Origin: Desulfobacteraceae bacterium
Lineage (GTDB): Bacteria > Desulfobacterota > DSM-4660 > Desulfatiglandales > HGW-15
NCBI GenBank assembly: GCA_003819975.1
Contig: RPPU01000369.1
Coordinates: 1-5,038 of the forward strand
DNA: 5,038 nt
Direction: 5' to 3'
The first letter of the stretch is position 1. Every line of letters begins with the position of its first letter. Positions 1 through 4,983 of the stretch are shown here, piece after piece. The translations under genes and the position numbers were made by a program. Below the pieces are notes generated by a model. That model did no database searches. It saw only the letters and a list, made by a program, of their open reading frames with translations, and was not told the DNA's origin.

Positions 1-26
1 CGTGCCCGCCCTCTCGATATTCCACG

Positions 27-56
27 AGAGTGCCGGACTTGCGAACTTGGCACTCT
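27..56. repeat. Inverted repeat, 8-bp perfect arms, 14-nt loop
   Basis: AGAGTGCC (27-34) is matched exactly by GGCACTCT (49-56). On the plus strand the right arm is followed by TTGATTTATT, which is only a poor U-tract, and on the minus strand there is none. A terminator role for a plus-strand gene ending left of the window is therefore possible but weak. The loop contains CTTGCGAA, which recurs in the hairpin at 127-139. Confidence 0.55.
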
Positions 57-85
57 TGATTTATTCGGTATTCGATATTTTCAGA

Positions 86-98
86 CAGGGAGTCCCTG
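86..98. repeat. Short palindrome CAGGGA-G-TCCCTG
   Basis: This is a perfect 6-bp palindrome with a single central base in the spacer downstream of the Gre-like gene. As RNA it could form only a short 4-bp hairpin with a 5-nt loop. No U-tract follows it on either strand. Its role is unknown; it may simply be part of a structured intergenic repeat. Confidence 0.4.
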
Positions 99-186
99 CA
101 CCCTTGAACCCCTTGTCGCGCCGTAGGCCTTGCGAAGGCGGATCGAACCCCCGGACCCTATTCTTATACCCTTGATCCCCCGAACC
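99..186. repeat. Low-complexity C-rich spacer with small hairpin
   Basis: This spacer contains imperfect reiterations of 'cccttga(a/t)cccc' and of 'ga(a)ccctattct', which appears near 155-165 and again at 181-191, the second copy overlapping the end of the Gre-like gene. At 127-139 there is a perfect hairpin, GCCTT-GCG-AAGGC. This C-rich, reiterated style looks like spreading intergenic repeat DNA rather than a gene. I see no convincing ORF with a ribosome binding site in it. Confidence 0.4.
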
Positions 187-735
187 CTATTCTCCAATTT
201 CCCGATAACACACATCGACGATCTCCAATTCCTCTTCACCTGCCGGTGTGCGCACCCGAATCACATCTCCGGCCTTGGTCTCCAGCATGGCGCGAGCCAA
301 GGGCGATGTCCAACTGATGCATCCCCGCTCAACATCCGCCTCGTCGATTCCCACGATCCGGTACACCTTTTCCGGCCCCTCTTCGGGCAATACCGTTACC
401 GTGGCTCCGAAACGCACCTCCGCGCTTTTTTGCCCTAAGGGGTCAATAACCTCGGTCAAAATCAACCGGCCCGATAAAAAAGCGATTCGGGCTTCCAGGC
501 GTTGCACCGTTTTTTGACGCTCACGGAAAGCCACGGAACCCTGGTCTCCCTCCTGAACCGCCGCCGACAATCGCGGTCGTTCATCCCGTACCAACCGGTC
601 AAGTTCCTCACGAAGCCGGCGCGCGCCTTGCGGAGTCATGTAATTGCGGCTGCCCTCCGGAATGCCCTCCCGGGGATCGAGTTGAATTTCCGGATCTTCA
701 TACGTATCGTCATCTTTTACAAAAGCTTTATTCAT
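187..735 (-). CDS. GreA/GreB-family transcription elongation factor-like protein
   Basis: This 182-residue protein should bind the secondary channel of RNA polymerase. True GreA/GreB factors there stimulate cleavage of backtracked transcripts. An acidic, flexible N-terminal extension (about residues 1-28) precedes an N-terminal antiparallel coiled coil (about 32-100). A C-terminal FKBP-like domain (about 105-180) carries the family signature, with 'SWTSPLARAML' near 141-151 followed by 'GDVIRVRTPAGEEELEI'. At the coiled-coil tip, GreA/GreB have GD-x-x-ENA(E/D)Y. Here the tip reads GDQGSVAF (63-70), so the first acidic residue (D64) is kept but the second (E) is replaced by S67 and the Asn-Ala-acidic-Tyr part is lost. 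Cleavage stimulation may therefore be weak or absent. The gene is monocistronic in this window and divergent from the ligase gene. The start codon is preceded by only a poor SD (GGGCG). Its higher GC contrasts with the AT-rich neighbours. The family assignment is firm; the paralogue type is not. Confidence 0.88.
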   Translation of the reverse strand: MNKAFVKDDDTYEDPEIQLDPREGIPEGSRNYMTPQGARRLREELDRLVRDERPRLSAAVQEGDQGSVAFRERQKTVQRLEARIAFLSGRLILTEVIDPLGQKSAEVRFGATVTVLPEEGPEKVYRIVGIDEADVERGCISWTSPLARAMLETKAGDVIRVRTPAGEEELEIVDVCYREIGE

Positions 736-768
736 CCATCGCCCATAATCATCATGATTTATTGGTTC

Positions 769-797
769 ATGATCTATCGGTCATTTGGAACTGTCAA
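769..797 (-). promoter_or_regulatory. Candidate sigma70 promoter of the Gre-like gene
   Basis: Read on the minus strand there is a perfect -35 TTGACA (plus coordinates 792-797), a 17-bp spacer and a -10 GATCAT (769-774) matching four of six consensus positions. Transcription would begin near 763, giving a leader of about 28 nt before the start codon at 735. Position and spacing are right; the -10 is mediocre. Confidence 0.5.
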
Positions 798-815
798 TTC
801 TAAAAATGATTTTTC

Positions 816-844
816 TTGATAACCCATTAAAAACTTGATAAAAA
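816..844 (+). promoter_or_regulatory. Candidate promoter of the ligase gene
   Basis: TTGATA (816-821) is followed after 17 bp by TAAAAA (839-844), each differing from consensus at one or two positions. It points toward the ligase gene, leaving a leader of about 120 nt to the ATG at 971. The region is generally A/T-rich, so chance matches are easy. Confidence 0.3.
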
Positions 845-970
845 TCGAACAACTCATCGCTCCGGCCGCTATTAAAAAAATGAACACCCTCTTTCAACGG
901 ATTGGTTTTTCAATTGGCCGGAACTTTTGACAAAATCCAAAGAAAAATATTCGCGGTTATAGGATCGAGC

Positions 971-2218
971 ATGGCGGGATTAAACGATACAATTGCCTTA
1001 CAGAAGAAACCCTTTTATAAGAATGGAACCTATTTATTTTTTTGTTGCGCCTTTTTTACCATGTCTTTCGGCACATCCGCGTTTACCCTTTCCGGCGCCC
1101 TCGGCCTGTGTTTTTGCATCATCTCTATTCTTTTCCAACATAATCGTTTTGAAATTTGGAAATCAAAATTGATCTTTCCCGTTTTGGCAGTCATTATCCT
1201 GACCTGGGCCGGCCTTTTATGGAGCACGGATGTGCATGGTTCGGGAATTAAATTCGCGGGAAAAACCTATTATTGGCTTTTTGCTCTAGCCCTGGCAAGC
1301 ATCCCTTTCAATCGCTACAATGTCCACACTTTGTTCCGCTTCTTTTTCGCGGGACTGGCCCTGAACGCCCTCACCGGTCTCCTGCAATTGGCCGGGATCG
1401 TTCCGGTTTTTTCAAAATGGGGCCTGACCGGATTTTCCGGCAGTTATAATTCCCTAGCCATGCTGTTGAATCTGGGAATGCTGCTGGCTTCCGTTTATGC
1501 GAAAAAAGCCGAAAATAAAAAAGAAAAAGCGATTTATATCGTCCTGGTTGTTCTTTATTTCAGCCACTTGATTATCTTGCAAGGCCGGGGAGGGTATCTG
1601 ACCTTTGCCGTTCTTTCACCTATTATTTTGTATCATTTGTTTTCGATAAAAAGGATCTGGACTTTAGCGATCCTTTATTTGCTTGTGATCGGCCTGATGT
1701 TTTCTTCTCCGGTAGTACAAAAACGGGTTAACGAACTTTATAAAAACATAGTGACCCATTTTCAGGAAGCAGAAAAATTTTCCAATGGTGAAAAATATTC
1801 AACATATGTTGACCGGATTTATATGTGGAACTGGGCCCTGAGCCTATTCGGCCGACATCCGTTCCTGGGCGTGGGTACGGGCGGATATTCTAAAGCCATT
1901 TTAAATTCGGGCGGGGATCGGGCCATTGCCCATCCGCATAATAACATCCTTTATATAGCGGTCAGTTACGGCATTCTGGGGTTGGTTGTTTTCGGGTGGC
2001 TGTTTTGGGTATTGCTGAAAATCGCCTGGATTCACCCACAACATGTTTTTGGAAATTTTATCCTTTTTTCCGTTCTGGTCATTTTTGTGGGCGGCTTGGT
2101 TGATACGCCCCTACTGGATGCCGGCGGCATTTTTCTATTCTCATTGACCGTGGGCCTTGGGCTGGCCTTGGAGCTCTATGATAAGCCAACGGCGCAAAGT
2201 CGGGCCAATAACGCCTAA
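971..2218 (+). CDS. O-antigen ligase / Wzy-type polymerase family membrane protein
   Basis: This is a 415-residue inner-membrane protein of the Wzy_C (O-antigen ligase/polymerase) family. Members transfer undecaprenyl-linked glycans to lipid A core or another acceptor, or polymerise them, on the periplasmic face. I count about 11-12 hydrophobic segments, at roughly 21-55 (two), 66-83, 101-112, 124-145, 160-176, 188-204, 210-223, 230-247, 326-348, 360-377 and 386-402. A large periplasmic loop spans about 248-325. Family hallmarks are QGRGG (R206), an Arg-Ile-x-Met-Trp stretch with R282, HPFLGVGTGGY (296-306) and AHPHNN (H321, H323) just before a membrane helix; conserved Arg and His residues in these places are important in WaaL. 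I chose ATG 971 because AGGA (961-964) sits 7 nt upstream. A TTG at 902 would add 23 residues but lacks an SD. No glycosyltransferase genes flank it, so the substrate cannot be named, and WaaL versus Wzy is not decided. Confidence 0.86.
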   Translation: MAGLNDTIALQKKPFYKNGTYLFFCCAFFTMSFGTSAFTLSGALGLCFCIISILFQHNRFEIWKSKLIFPVLAVIILTWAGLLWSTDVHGSGIKFAGKTYYWLFALALASIPFNRYNVHTLFRFFFAGLALNALTGLLQLAGIVPVFSKWGLTGFSGSYNSLAMLLNLGMLLASVYAKKAENKKEKAIYIVLVVLYFSHLIILQGRGGYLTFAVLSPIILYHLFSIKRIWTLAILYLLVIGLMFSSPVVQKRVNELYKNIVTHFQEAEKFSNGEKYSTYVDRIYMWNWALSLFGRHPFLGVGTGGYSKAILNSGGDRAIAHPHNNILYIAVSYGILGLVVFGWLFWVLLKIAWIHPQHVFGNFILFSVLVIFVGGLVDTPLLDAGGIFLFSLTVGLGLALELYDKPTAQSRANNA

Positions 2219-2278
2219 AGTCATGCAAATTTAGACTTTTACGAGTCATTTCCTAAGGGTAGCCCGACCGACTCGGTC
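2217..2278 (+). terminator. Weak hairpins after the ligase gene
   Basis: AAAGTC (2217-2222) pairs with GACTTT (2234-2239), starting inside the ligase stop codon. Further on, GACCG-ACT-CGGTC (2266-2278) forms a tight hairpin followed by TTGATTAT. A third pairing, CGAGTC (2242-2247) with GACTCG (2270-2275), competes with the second. None has a clean stem plus U-run, so this is at best a weak or Rho-assisted end of the ligase transcript. Confidence 0.3.
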
Positions 2279-2309
2279 TTGATTATAAAGTTAATGTTGC
2301 GATTCGTTT

Positions 2310-2336
2310 TTTACATCCCAAAAAACTCATTATAAT
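2310..2336 (+). promoter_or_regulatory. Possible upstream promoter with consensus TATAAT
   Basis: A perfect -10 TATAAT (2331-2336) has a near-consensus -35 TTTACA (2310-2315), but only 15 bp separate them, shorter than usual. If active it would transcribe the spacer from about 2343, including the tiny ORFs and GC-rich inverted repeats ahead of the 130-residue gene. The stronger promoter at 2476-2503 makes this one optional. Confidence 0.3.
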
Positions 2337-2374
2337 TTTAATCGATTAGATGTAGCTGTCTTTTATTACTATTG

Positions 2375-2469
2375 GCGCCCTTTCCGGTATGAATATTGCT
2401 TTAATCTTGTTTTGGATTCATAAACGCTGAACAATGCGAATGGATAGGGCGCTGAATGAGTGTGCGCCC
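2375..2469 (+). promoter_or_regulatory. Competing GC-rich inverted repeats ahead of the promoter
   Basis: GCGCCCT (2375-2381), AGGGCGC (2446-2452) and GCGCCC (2464-2469) share one pairing partner. The middle element can pair with the left one (7 bp, long loop) or the right one (6 bp, 11-nt loop), so the two structures exclude each other. As DNA, the right-hand pair (2447-2469) ends 6 bp before the -35 box of the main promoter, a good place for an activator or repressor site. A 13-codon ORF (2389-2430) and a 22-codon ORF (2434-2502) lie in the interval, neither with a good SD. No U-tract follows, so classic attenuation is not supported. Confidence 0.35.
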
Positions 2470-2475
2470 ATGCCG

Positions 2476-2503
2476 TTGACAATGATATTAGGTGAATTAT
2501 AAT
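2476..2503 (+). promoter_or_regulatory. Strong sigma70-type promoter for the 130-aa gene
   Basis: A perfect -35 TTGACA (2476-2481) and a perfect -10 TATAAT (2498-2503) are separated by 16 bp. Transcription would start around 2510, leaving a leader of about 40 nt that ends with the SD AAAGGG (2538-2543), 6 nt before the ATG at 2550. In the leader AGCCT (2518-2522) can pair with GGGCT (2541-2545) in a short stem that would cover the SD. Confidence 0.7.
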
Positions 2504-2549
2504 GAGATAGCATAAAAAAAGCCTGAAAAACAATATGAAAGGGCTATAG

Positions 2550-2942
2550 ATGTCGGAACCGGCTCCAGAAAGAACTATTTTGGATTTATGCGTTGAGATA
2601 GTAAGAAAAGTGTCGAGCTTAAAAATCGCCTGCGATTTTGCCATCAAAGCCACCGAATTGCTGATCAGAGATAATTATGTCCGAGTTAACGTTTCCCGCC
2701 GTTTGACGGCCCGGGAAATAAAATCCTTCCACAAAGAAGAAATCTATAAAGAAATCGATAGACTGATCGATCTGGTAAAGCTGTTCAATATTTTATATAT
2801 CGGAATCGCCTATGGCGGGATCGAAAAAAATTTCGCCAAAACCGTGCTGAAATTTATCGAAGATAACGGCCCCAATCACCGCTATGATATGGTCACCGTG
2901 GAAGCGGCTAAAGACAACAACGAAATCAAATTCCTGACCTAA
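2550..2942 (+). CDS. Uncharacterised 130-residue soluble helical protein
   Basis: I do not recognise the family. The 130-residue product has no signal peptide or membrane segment and looks cytoplasmic. It is rich in charged residues and predicted by eye to be mostly helical: an amphipathic stretch at about 9-40, a basic patch RLTAREIK near 51-58, a charged helix KEEIYKEIDRLIDLV near 62-76, and a hydrophobic turn ILYIGIAYGG at 81-90 before another helix. The last 25 residues look like a short strand-rich or extended tail. The reading frame is well supported by a good SD (AAAGGG, 6-nt spacing) and a consensus promoter, and the codon use looks like real coding sequence. It is transcribed alone, bounded by the 331-bp spacer upstream and a perfect inverted repeat starting at the base after its stop codon. 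A regulatory or antitoxin-like role could be imagined from size and setting, but nothing in the sequence shows it. Confidence 0.75.
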   Translation: MSEPAPERTILDLCVEIVRKVSSLKIACDFAIKATELLIRDNYVRVNVSRRLTAREIKSFHKEEIYKEIDRLIDLVKLFNILYIGIAYGGIEKNFAKTVLKFIEDNGPNHRYDMVTVEAAKDNNEIKFLT

Positions 2943-2983
2943 ATGTTTTTTTGATCCCGAAAAACATGGGATCAAAAAAACAT
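2943..2983. repeat. Perfect 16-bp inverted repeat with reversed A/T tracts
   Basis: ATGTTTTTTTGATCCC (2943-2958) is the exact reverse complement of GGGATCAAAAAAACAT (2968-2983), with a 9-nt loop, GAAAAACAT. The T-run lies before the GC core and the A-run after it on both strands. RNA from either strand therefore forms a long stem without a trailing U-tract, which is not the layout of an intrinsic terminator. The loop's AAAAACAT (2960-2967) can also pair with ATGTTTTT (2943-2950), giving an alternative 8-bp hairpin that would form first during transcription. It may act as a transcript 3' stabiliser, a Rho/RNase-processed end, or a protein or recombination site. It abuts the stop codon of the 130-residue gene. 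Confidence 0.8.
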
Positions 2984-3009
2984 ATAAGCTTAAAACCCCA
3001 GCGCCTGCC

Positions 3010-3038
3010 TTTTTACACTCTTTTTACAATTTTTTTAC
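3010..3038 (+). promoter_or_regulatory. Three TTTTTAC heptamers at exact 11-bp spacing
   Basis: TTTTTAC occurs at 3010-3016, 3021-3027 and 3032-3038, each separated by 4 bp (actc, aatt). A degenerate fourth heptamer, TCATGAC, follows in phase at 3043-3049. Heptamer direct repeats with a 4-bp spacer are the known architecture of sites for PhoB/OmpR-family response regulators. Phased T-tracts also bend DNA. The array lies about 92 bp upstream of the ARPP-1 start codon and so may control that operon. A possible activator-dependent -10 (TATTCT, 3071-3076) lies downstream, and TATATC/TATAAC hexamers lie near 3096-3108, none with a good -35. Confidence 0.45.
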
Positions 3039-3130
3039 CGCCTCATGACAACCGGACTCTCCTTTTGAACTATTCTTTCAGTAAAAAGATTCGCCTATAT
3101 CTTATAACCGATTTCCAAAAGGAGAATATC

Positions 3131-4207
3131 ATGAAAAAAATCGTTCTAATCGCTTTGTTTGTCTGCGCCCTGCTGACGGGACCCCTCTTCGGCCAAACCA
3201 ACGCTGCAAATTACGATGATTATGCCGTGTCCGGGCCTTTCACCCATCAAAATCTCTCCATCTTTCTTTTCAGCGGCAAGGATTCCATGCCGGGCAAAGA
3301 GATCTATACGTTGGAAGAAGCCCTGGATAAAAAAATCTTGACCGTCCATGAGACCGGCGACGTCAATCGGCTTAAAATTACGAATAACTCCAAGACCGCC
3401 TTTGTATTCATCATGGCCGGCGACATCGTCAAAGGCGGCAAACAAGACCGGACCCTGCAGCACTCCCTGATCATCGAACCGCTTTCCAAAGAGGTTCCGA
3501 TTCAGGCGTTCTGTGTCGAACAAGGCCGTTGGAGCCCCAGAAGTTCCGATACCGCCGCTCAATTTTCCTCTTCCAAAGACAGTCTGGTCTCCAAGCAATT
3601 GAAAATCGCCTCGCGCGGAAAAAAATCGCAACAAGAGGTCTGGAATGAGGTCGCCAACACCCGCGGTAAATTGCAGAGCCGGAAACAATCCGGAAACAAT
3701 TCCGCCCATGGCGTTGCGCCTACTGCCAATACCCGCAATCAAAATACCGTTGTCCCGTCCGCTGATCAGGGCCAAACCTCGCTGCAACTTGCCCTTGAAG
3801 ACAAAGACATTCAAAAAGAAATTCAAAAATATTGCGATACCCTCACGCGCAGCATTGAATCCGCGCCCCATGCGGTCGGTTATGCCTTTGCGATTAACGG
3901 AAAAATCAACAGCGCCGATTTTTTCGCAAGCGCTTCGCTTTTTAAAAAGCTTTGGCCCAAGTTGATTCGGGCCAGCGCCGTGGAAGCCTTGGCCGAACGT
4001 CAGACCGGCTCCAAAGCATACGCCGCGATTTCCCCGCCGGAAATAACCGCTTGGTTGGCCGATAGTGAAAAGGGCAAGCAATCCGTGGAAGCGATCAATG
4101 CATCGGCAGATTCGACGGTCACCGAATCCGACGCAAACCTGAAGTACGAGGTCTACGCCAAAGGGCAGAAAAATAAATGGATTCACAAAAATATGATTAA
4201 GAAATAA
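3131..4207 (+). CDS. Exported ARPP-1 (DUF6569) domain protein
   Basis: This 358-residue exported protein has an N-terminal signal peptide (about 1-25: MKKI, then a hydrophobic core, then a likely cut after GQTNA). The ARPP-1/DUF6569 domain follows at about 35-300. Signature stretches are LTVHETGDV (70-78), GDIVKGGKQDR (97-107) and CVEQGRW (128-134), the Cys-Val-Glu-x-Gly-Arg-Trp motif being typical. A low-complexity Gln/Asn/Ser-rich insert (about 183-215) is probably a loop. The C-terminal part (about 217-300) resumes the alternating helix pattern around the conserved 'AFAINGKI' segment, and a Lys-rich tail ends it. ARPP-1 has been linked by comparative genomics to ADP-ribose or NAD-type enzymes; its activity is not established as far as I know. 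ATG 3131 is chosen for AAAAGGAG (3117-3124), 6 nt upstream, and for starting the signal peptide; the open frame extends back to 2951 only by chance. A SIMPL remnant follows after 15 nt. Confidence 0.82.
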   Translation: MKKIVLIALFVCALLTGPLFGQTNAANYDDYAVSGPFTHQNLSIFLFSGKDSMPGKEIYTLEEALDKKILTVHETGDVNRLKITNNSKTAFVFIMAGDIVKGGKQDRTLQHSLIIEPLSKEVPIQAFCVEQGRWSPRSSDTAAQFSSSKDSLVSKQLKIASRGKKSQQEVWNEVANTRGKLQSRKQSGNNSAHGVAPTANTRNQNTVVPSADQGQTSLQLALEDKDIQKEIQKYCDTLTRSIESAPHAVGYAFAINGKINSADFFASASLFKKLWPKLIRASAVEALAERQTGSKAYAAISPPEITAWLADSEKGKQSVEAINASADSTVTESDANLKYEVYAKGQKNKWIHKNMIKK

Positions 4208-4222
4208 TGAAAGGAAAATCAT

Positions 4223-4512
4223 ATGAAAAAAATCTATCTTATCATTCTTATTATGACGGTTATAAGTTGTTCTGCTTTTTCGCAACAACTCACCCTGCCT
4301 GACGAACGCGCCAAGATCACCGTCAACGGCGAAGCGGTTGTCTATGGTGGTATCGTTCAAGTTGGTGGGGTTGGGGCTATGGCCGCAATCTGGCCATGAC
4401 TCAAAATGCCATCCAGGACAACCGCGGCGGTCCGGGCGAGATTTCCAACAGCATCGCCCTGGGTAAAATTTCGATCAAAGCCGGCGTCACCGTCATCTTT
4501 GAAATAAAATGA
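4223..4512 (+). pseudogene. SIMPL (DUF541) domain protein with large internal deletion
   Basis: Intact SIMPL proteins are exported, around 230-240 residues, with roles in envelope integrity or oxidative stress that are poorly defined. Here only the ends remain. From ATG 4223 (SD GAAAGGA, 7-nt spacing) a signal peptide (1-20, with VISC at 13-16 allowing lipoprotein processing) leads into ITVNGEAVVY (32-41), the typical SIMPL start, which normally continues into a V-x-PDE segment. Instead the frame runs off and stops at 4397-4399 after 58 codons. A second frame from about 4345 to 4512 encodes 55 residues with the family's C-terminal features: a WW/GWGYGR aromatic-Gly stretch, TQNAIQDNRGGPGE, then SIALGKISIKAGVTVIFEIK. 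The two parts meet near 4342-4348, out of frame, with about 140 residues missing. The upstream spacing of 15 nt suggests co-transcription with the ARPP-1 gene. The cause is a real deletion or an assembly collapse. Confidence 0.75.
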
Positions 4513-4543
4513 TAATCCAAAAACAGCCTAAAGATATATTCAC

Positions 4544-4567
4544 ACAAAGGCACGAAGCCACCAAGGT
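4544..4567. repeat. Three tandem 8-bp units, ACNAAGSY
   Basis: ACAAAGGC, ACGAAGCC and ACCAAGGT follow each other without gaps. Sequences of this 'cacaaaggcacgaag' style are, from memory, widespread in intergenic DNA of environmental Gram-negatives and often sit near accessory genes. This would be a short degenerate copy. It lies 31 bp after the SIMPL remnant, at the start of AT-rich DNA. Confidence 0.5.
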
Positions 4568-4571
4568 TTAA

Positions 4572-4590
4572 AAAATAATAGGATTATTTT
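4572..4590. repeat. AT-only inverted repeat AAAATAAT-AGG-ATTATTTT
   Basis: The arms are perfect 8-mers with a 3-nt loop but contain only A and T, so the RNA hairpin would be unstable. It lies between the convergent SIMPL remnant and the 74-residue minus-strand gene. It might assist transcript ending on either side; chance in AT-rich DNA is equally likely. Confidence 0.3.
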
Positions 4591-4626
4591 CATGTTTCCA
4601 ATTTAGTTCTATCATTTTTCGTGGAG

Positions 4627-4851
4627 TTACACTTTTAAAAACCAAGTAAACCTGCCACTCTTAATCAATTTATTAAAAATTACATTCCCAACGACAATAC
4701 CAATTACCACAATTCCAGGACCGATATAACTATCGATCCTGGAATCATGGCTCACATTGAACGTTCTTTTAATAAAAACAGATAATAGTCCGAAAAAAAC
4801 TCCAACTCCTACGTAAAAAAGGATAACTCTGCCCATACGAAATTTATTCAT
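4627..4851 (-). CDS. Small two-helix membrane protein, unknown
   Basis: This 74-residue product has two clear hydrophobic helices, at about 8-26 (VILFYVGVGVFFGLLSVFI) and 42-60 (YIGPGIVVIGIVVGNVIFN). They are joined by a polar loop with KRTF and HDSRID, and the tail is basic (KLIKSGRF). Basic residues at both ends suggest both termini are cytoplasmic, with the loop outside or only partly so. No family is recognised; size and topology fit small stress, immunity-type or toxin-partner membrane proteins, but nothing specific supports any of these. The SD is weak (GGTGG, about 9 nt before the ATG). A TPR-like fragment ends 21 nt upstream on the same strand. A TATAAT on the minus strand (4930-4935) has no good -35. 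It is convergent with the ARPP-1/SIMPL operon and more AT-rich than it. Confidence 0.5.
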   Translation of the reverse strand: MNKFRMGRVILFYVGVGVFFGLLSVFIKRTFNVSHDSRIDSYIGPGIVVIGIVVGNVIFNKLIKSGRFTWFLKV

Positions 4852-4872
4852 CTGGTAGTTCCACCAATTTGG

Positions 4873-4980
4873 TTATGCTGTTTGAAAAAATATTTCCTCT
4901 GGCTGATCTGTTCCCAACTGGATTGCTTTATTATAATTGTCCAAAGCTTCTTTTATTTTTTTTAAAAGATAAAATTTTTT
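4873..4980 (-). pseudogene. TPR-like repeat fragment without a start codon
   Basis: In one minus-strand frame, 35 codons between a TAG (4981-4983) and a TAA (4873-4875) end with residues that fit the tetratricopeptide repeat pattern: KEALDNYNKAIQLG followed by TDQPEEIFF. TPRs are helix-pair scaffolds for protein contacts. There is no ATG, two stops (TAA, TAG) lie directly upstream in frame, and the 5' part is an A-rich tract. This looks like one stranded repeat from a larger, destroyed gene. It ends 21 nt before the 74-residue gene, which may have been its neighbour. One TPR-like unit could arise by chance, but the match is good. Confidence 0.45.
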
Positions 4981-4983
4981 CTA

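Noticed and set aside
902..970. Longer N-terminus of the ligase from TTG 902
   Set aside because: There is no SD before the TTG, whereas ATG 971 has AGGA at a proper distance. The extra 23 residues show no membrane segment or family similarity.
2371..2475. Integron attC-like site
   Set aside because: The GCGCCC/GGGCGC pairs drew attention, but the GTTRRRY and RYYYAAC core sites are absent and no integrase or cassette is nearby.
2369..2653. Minus-strand 94-codon frame with a hydrophobic stretch
   Set aside because: It overlaps the promoter and start of the 130-residue gene, has no SD, and the hydrophobic segment is the reverse of an AT-rich leader.
2550..2942. Antitoxin or defence component
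   Set aside because: Size and isolation are compatible, but no partner toxin, DNA-binding motif or defence gene is visible, so no such function is claimed.
2943..2983. Intrinsic terminator
   Set aside because: The stem is long and perfect but no U-tract follows on either strand; the T-run precedes the stem. Classified as an inverted repeat instead.
3010..3038. CRISPR or minisatellite
   Set aside because: The unit is only 11 bp with 4-bp variable spacers and three copies. It fits a regulator site or bent DNA, not CRISPR.
2951..3130. Upstream extension of the ARPP-1 frame
   Set aside because: It starts inside the inverted repeat and has no SD, and it would bury the signal peptide 60 residues inside the protein. 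The strong AAAAGGAG before ATG 3131 decides the start.
3146..4360. Long minus-strand open frame (404 codons) opposite the ARPP-1 gene
   Set aside because: It lies antisense to a gene with an SD, a signal peptide and recognisable domain motifs. Its translation shows no family features, and it runs into the SIMPL region. It is a shadow produced by the codon bias of the plus strand.
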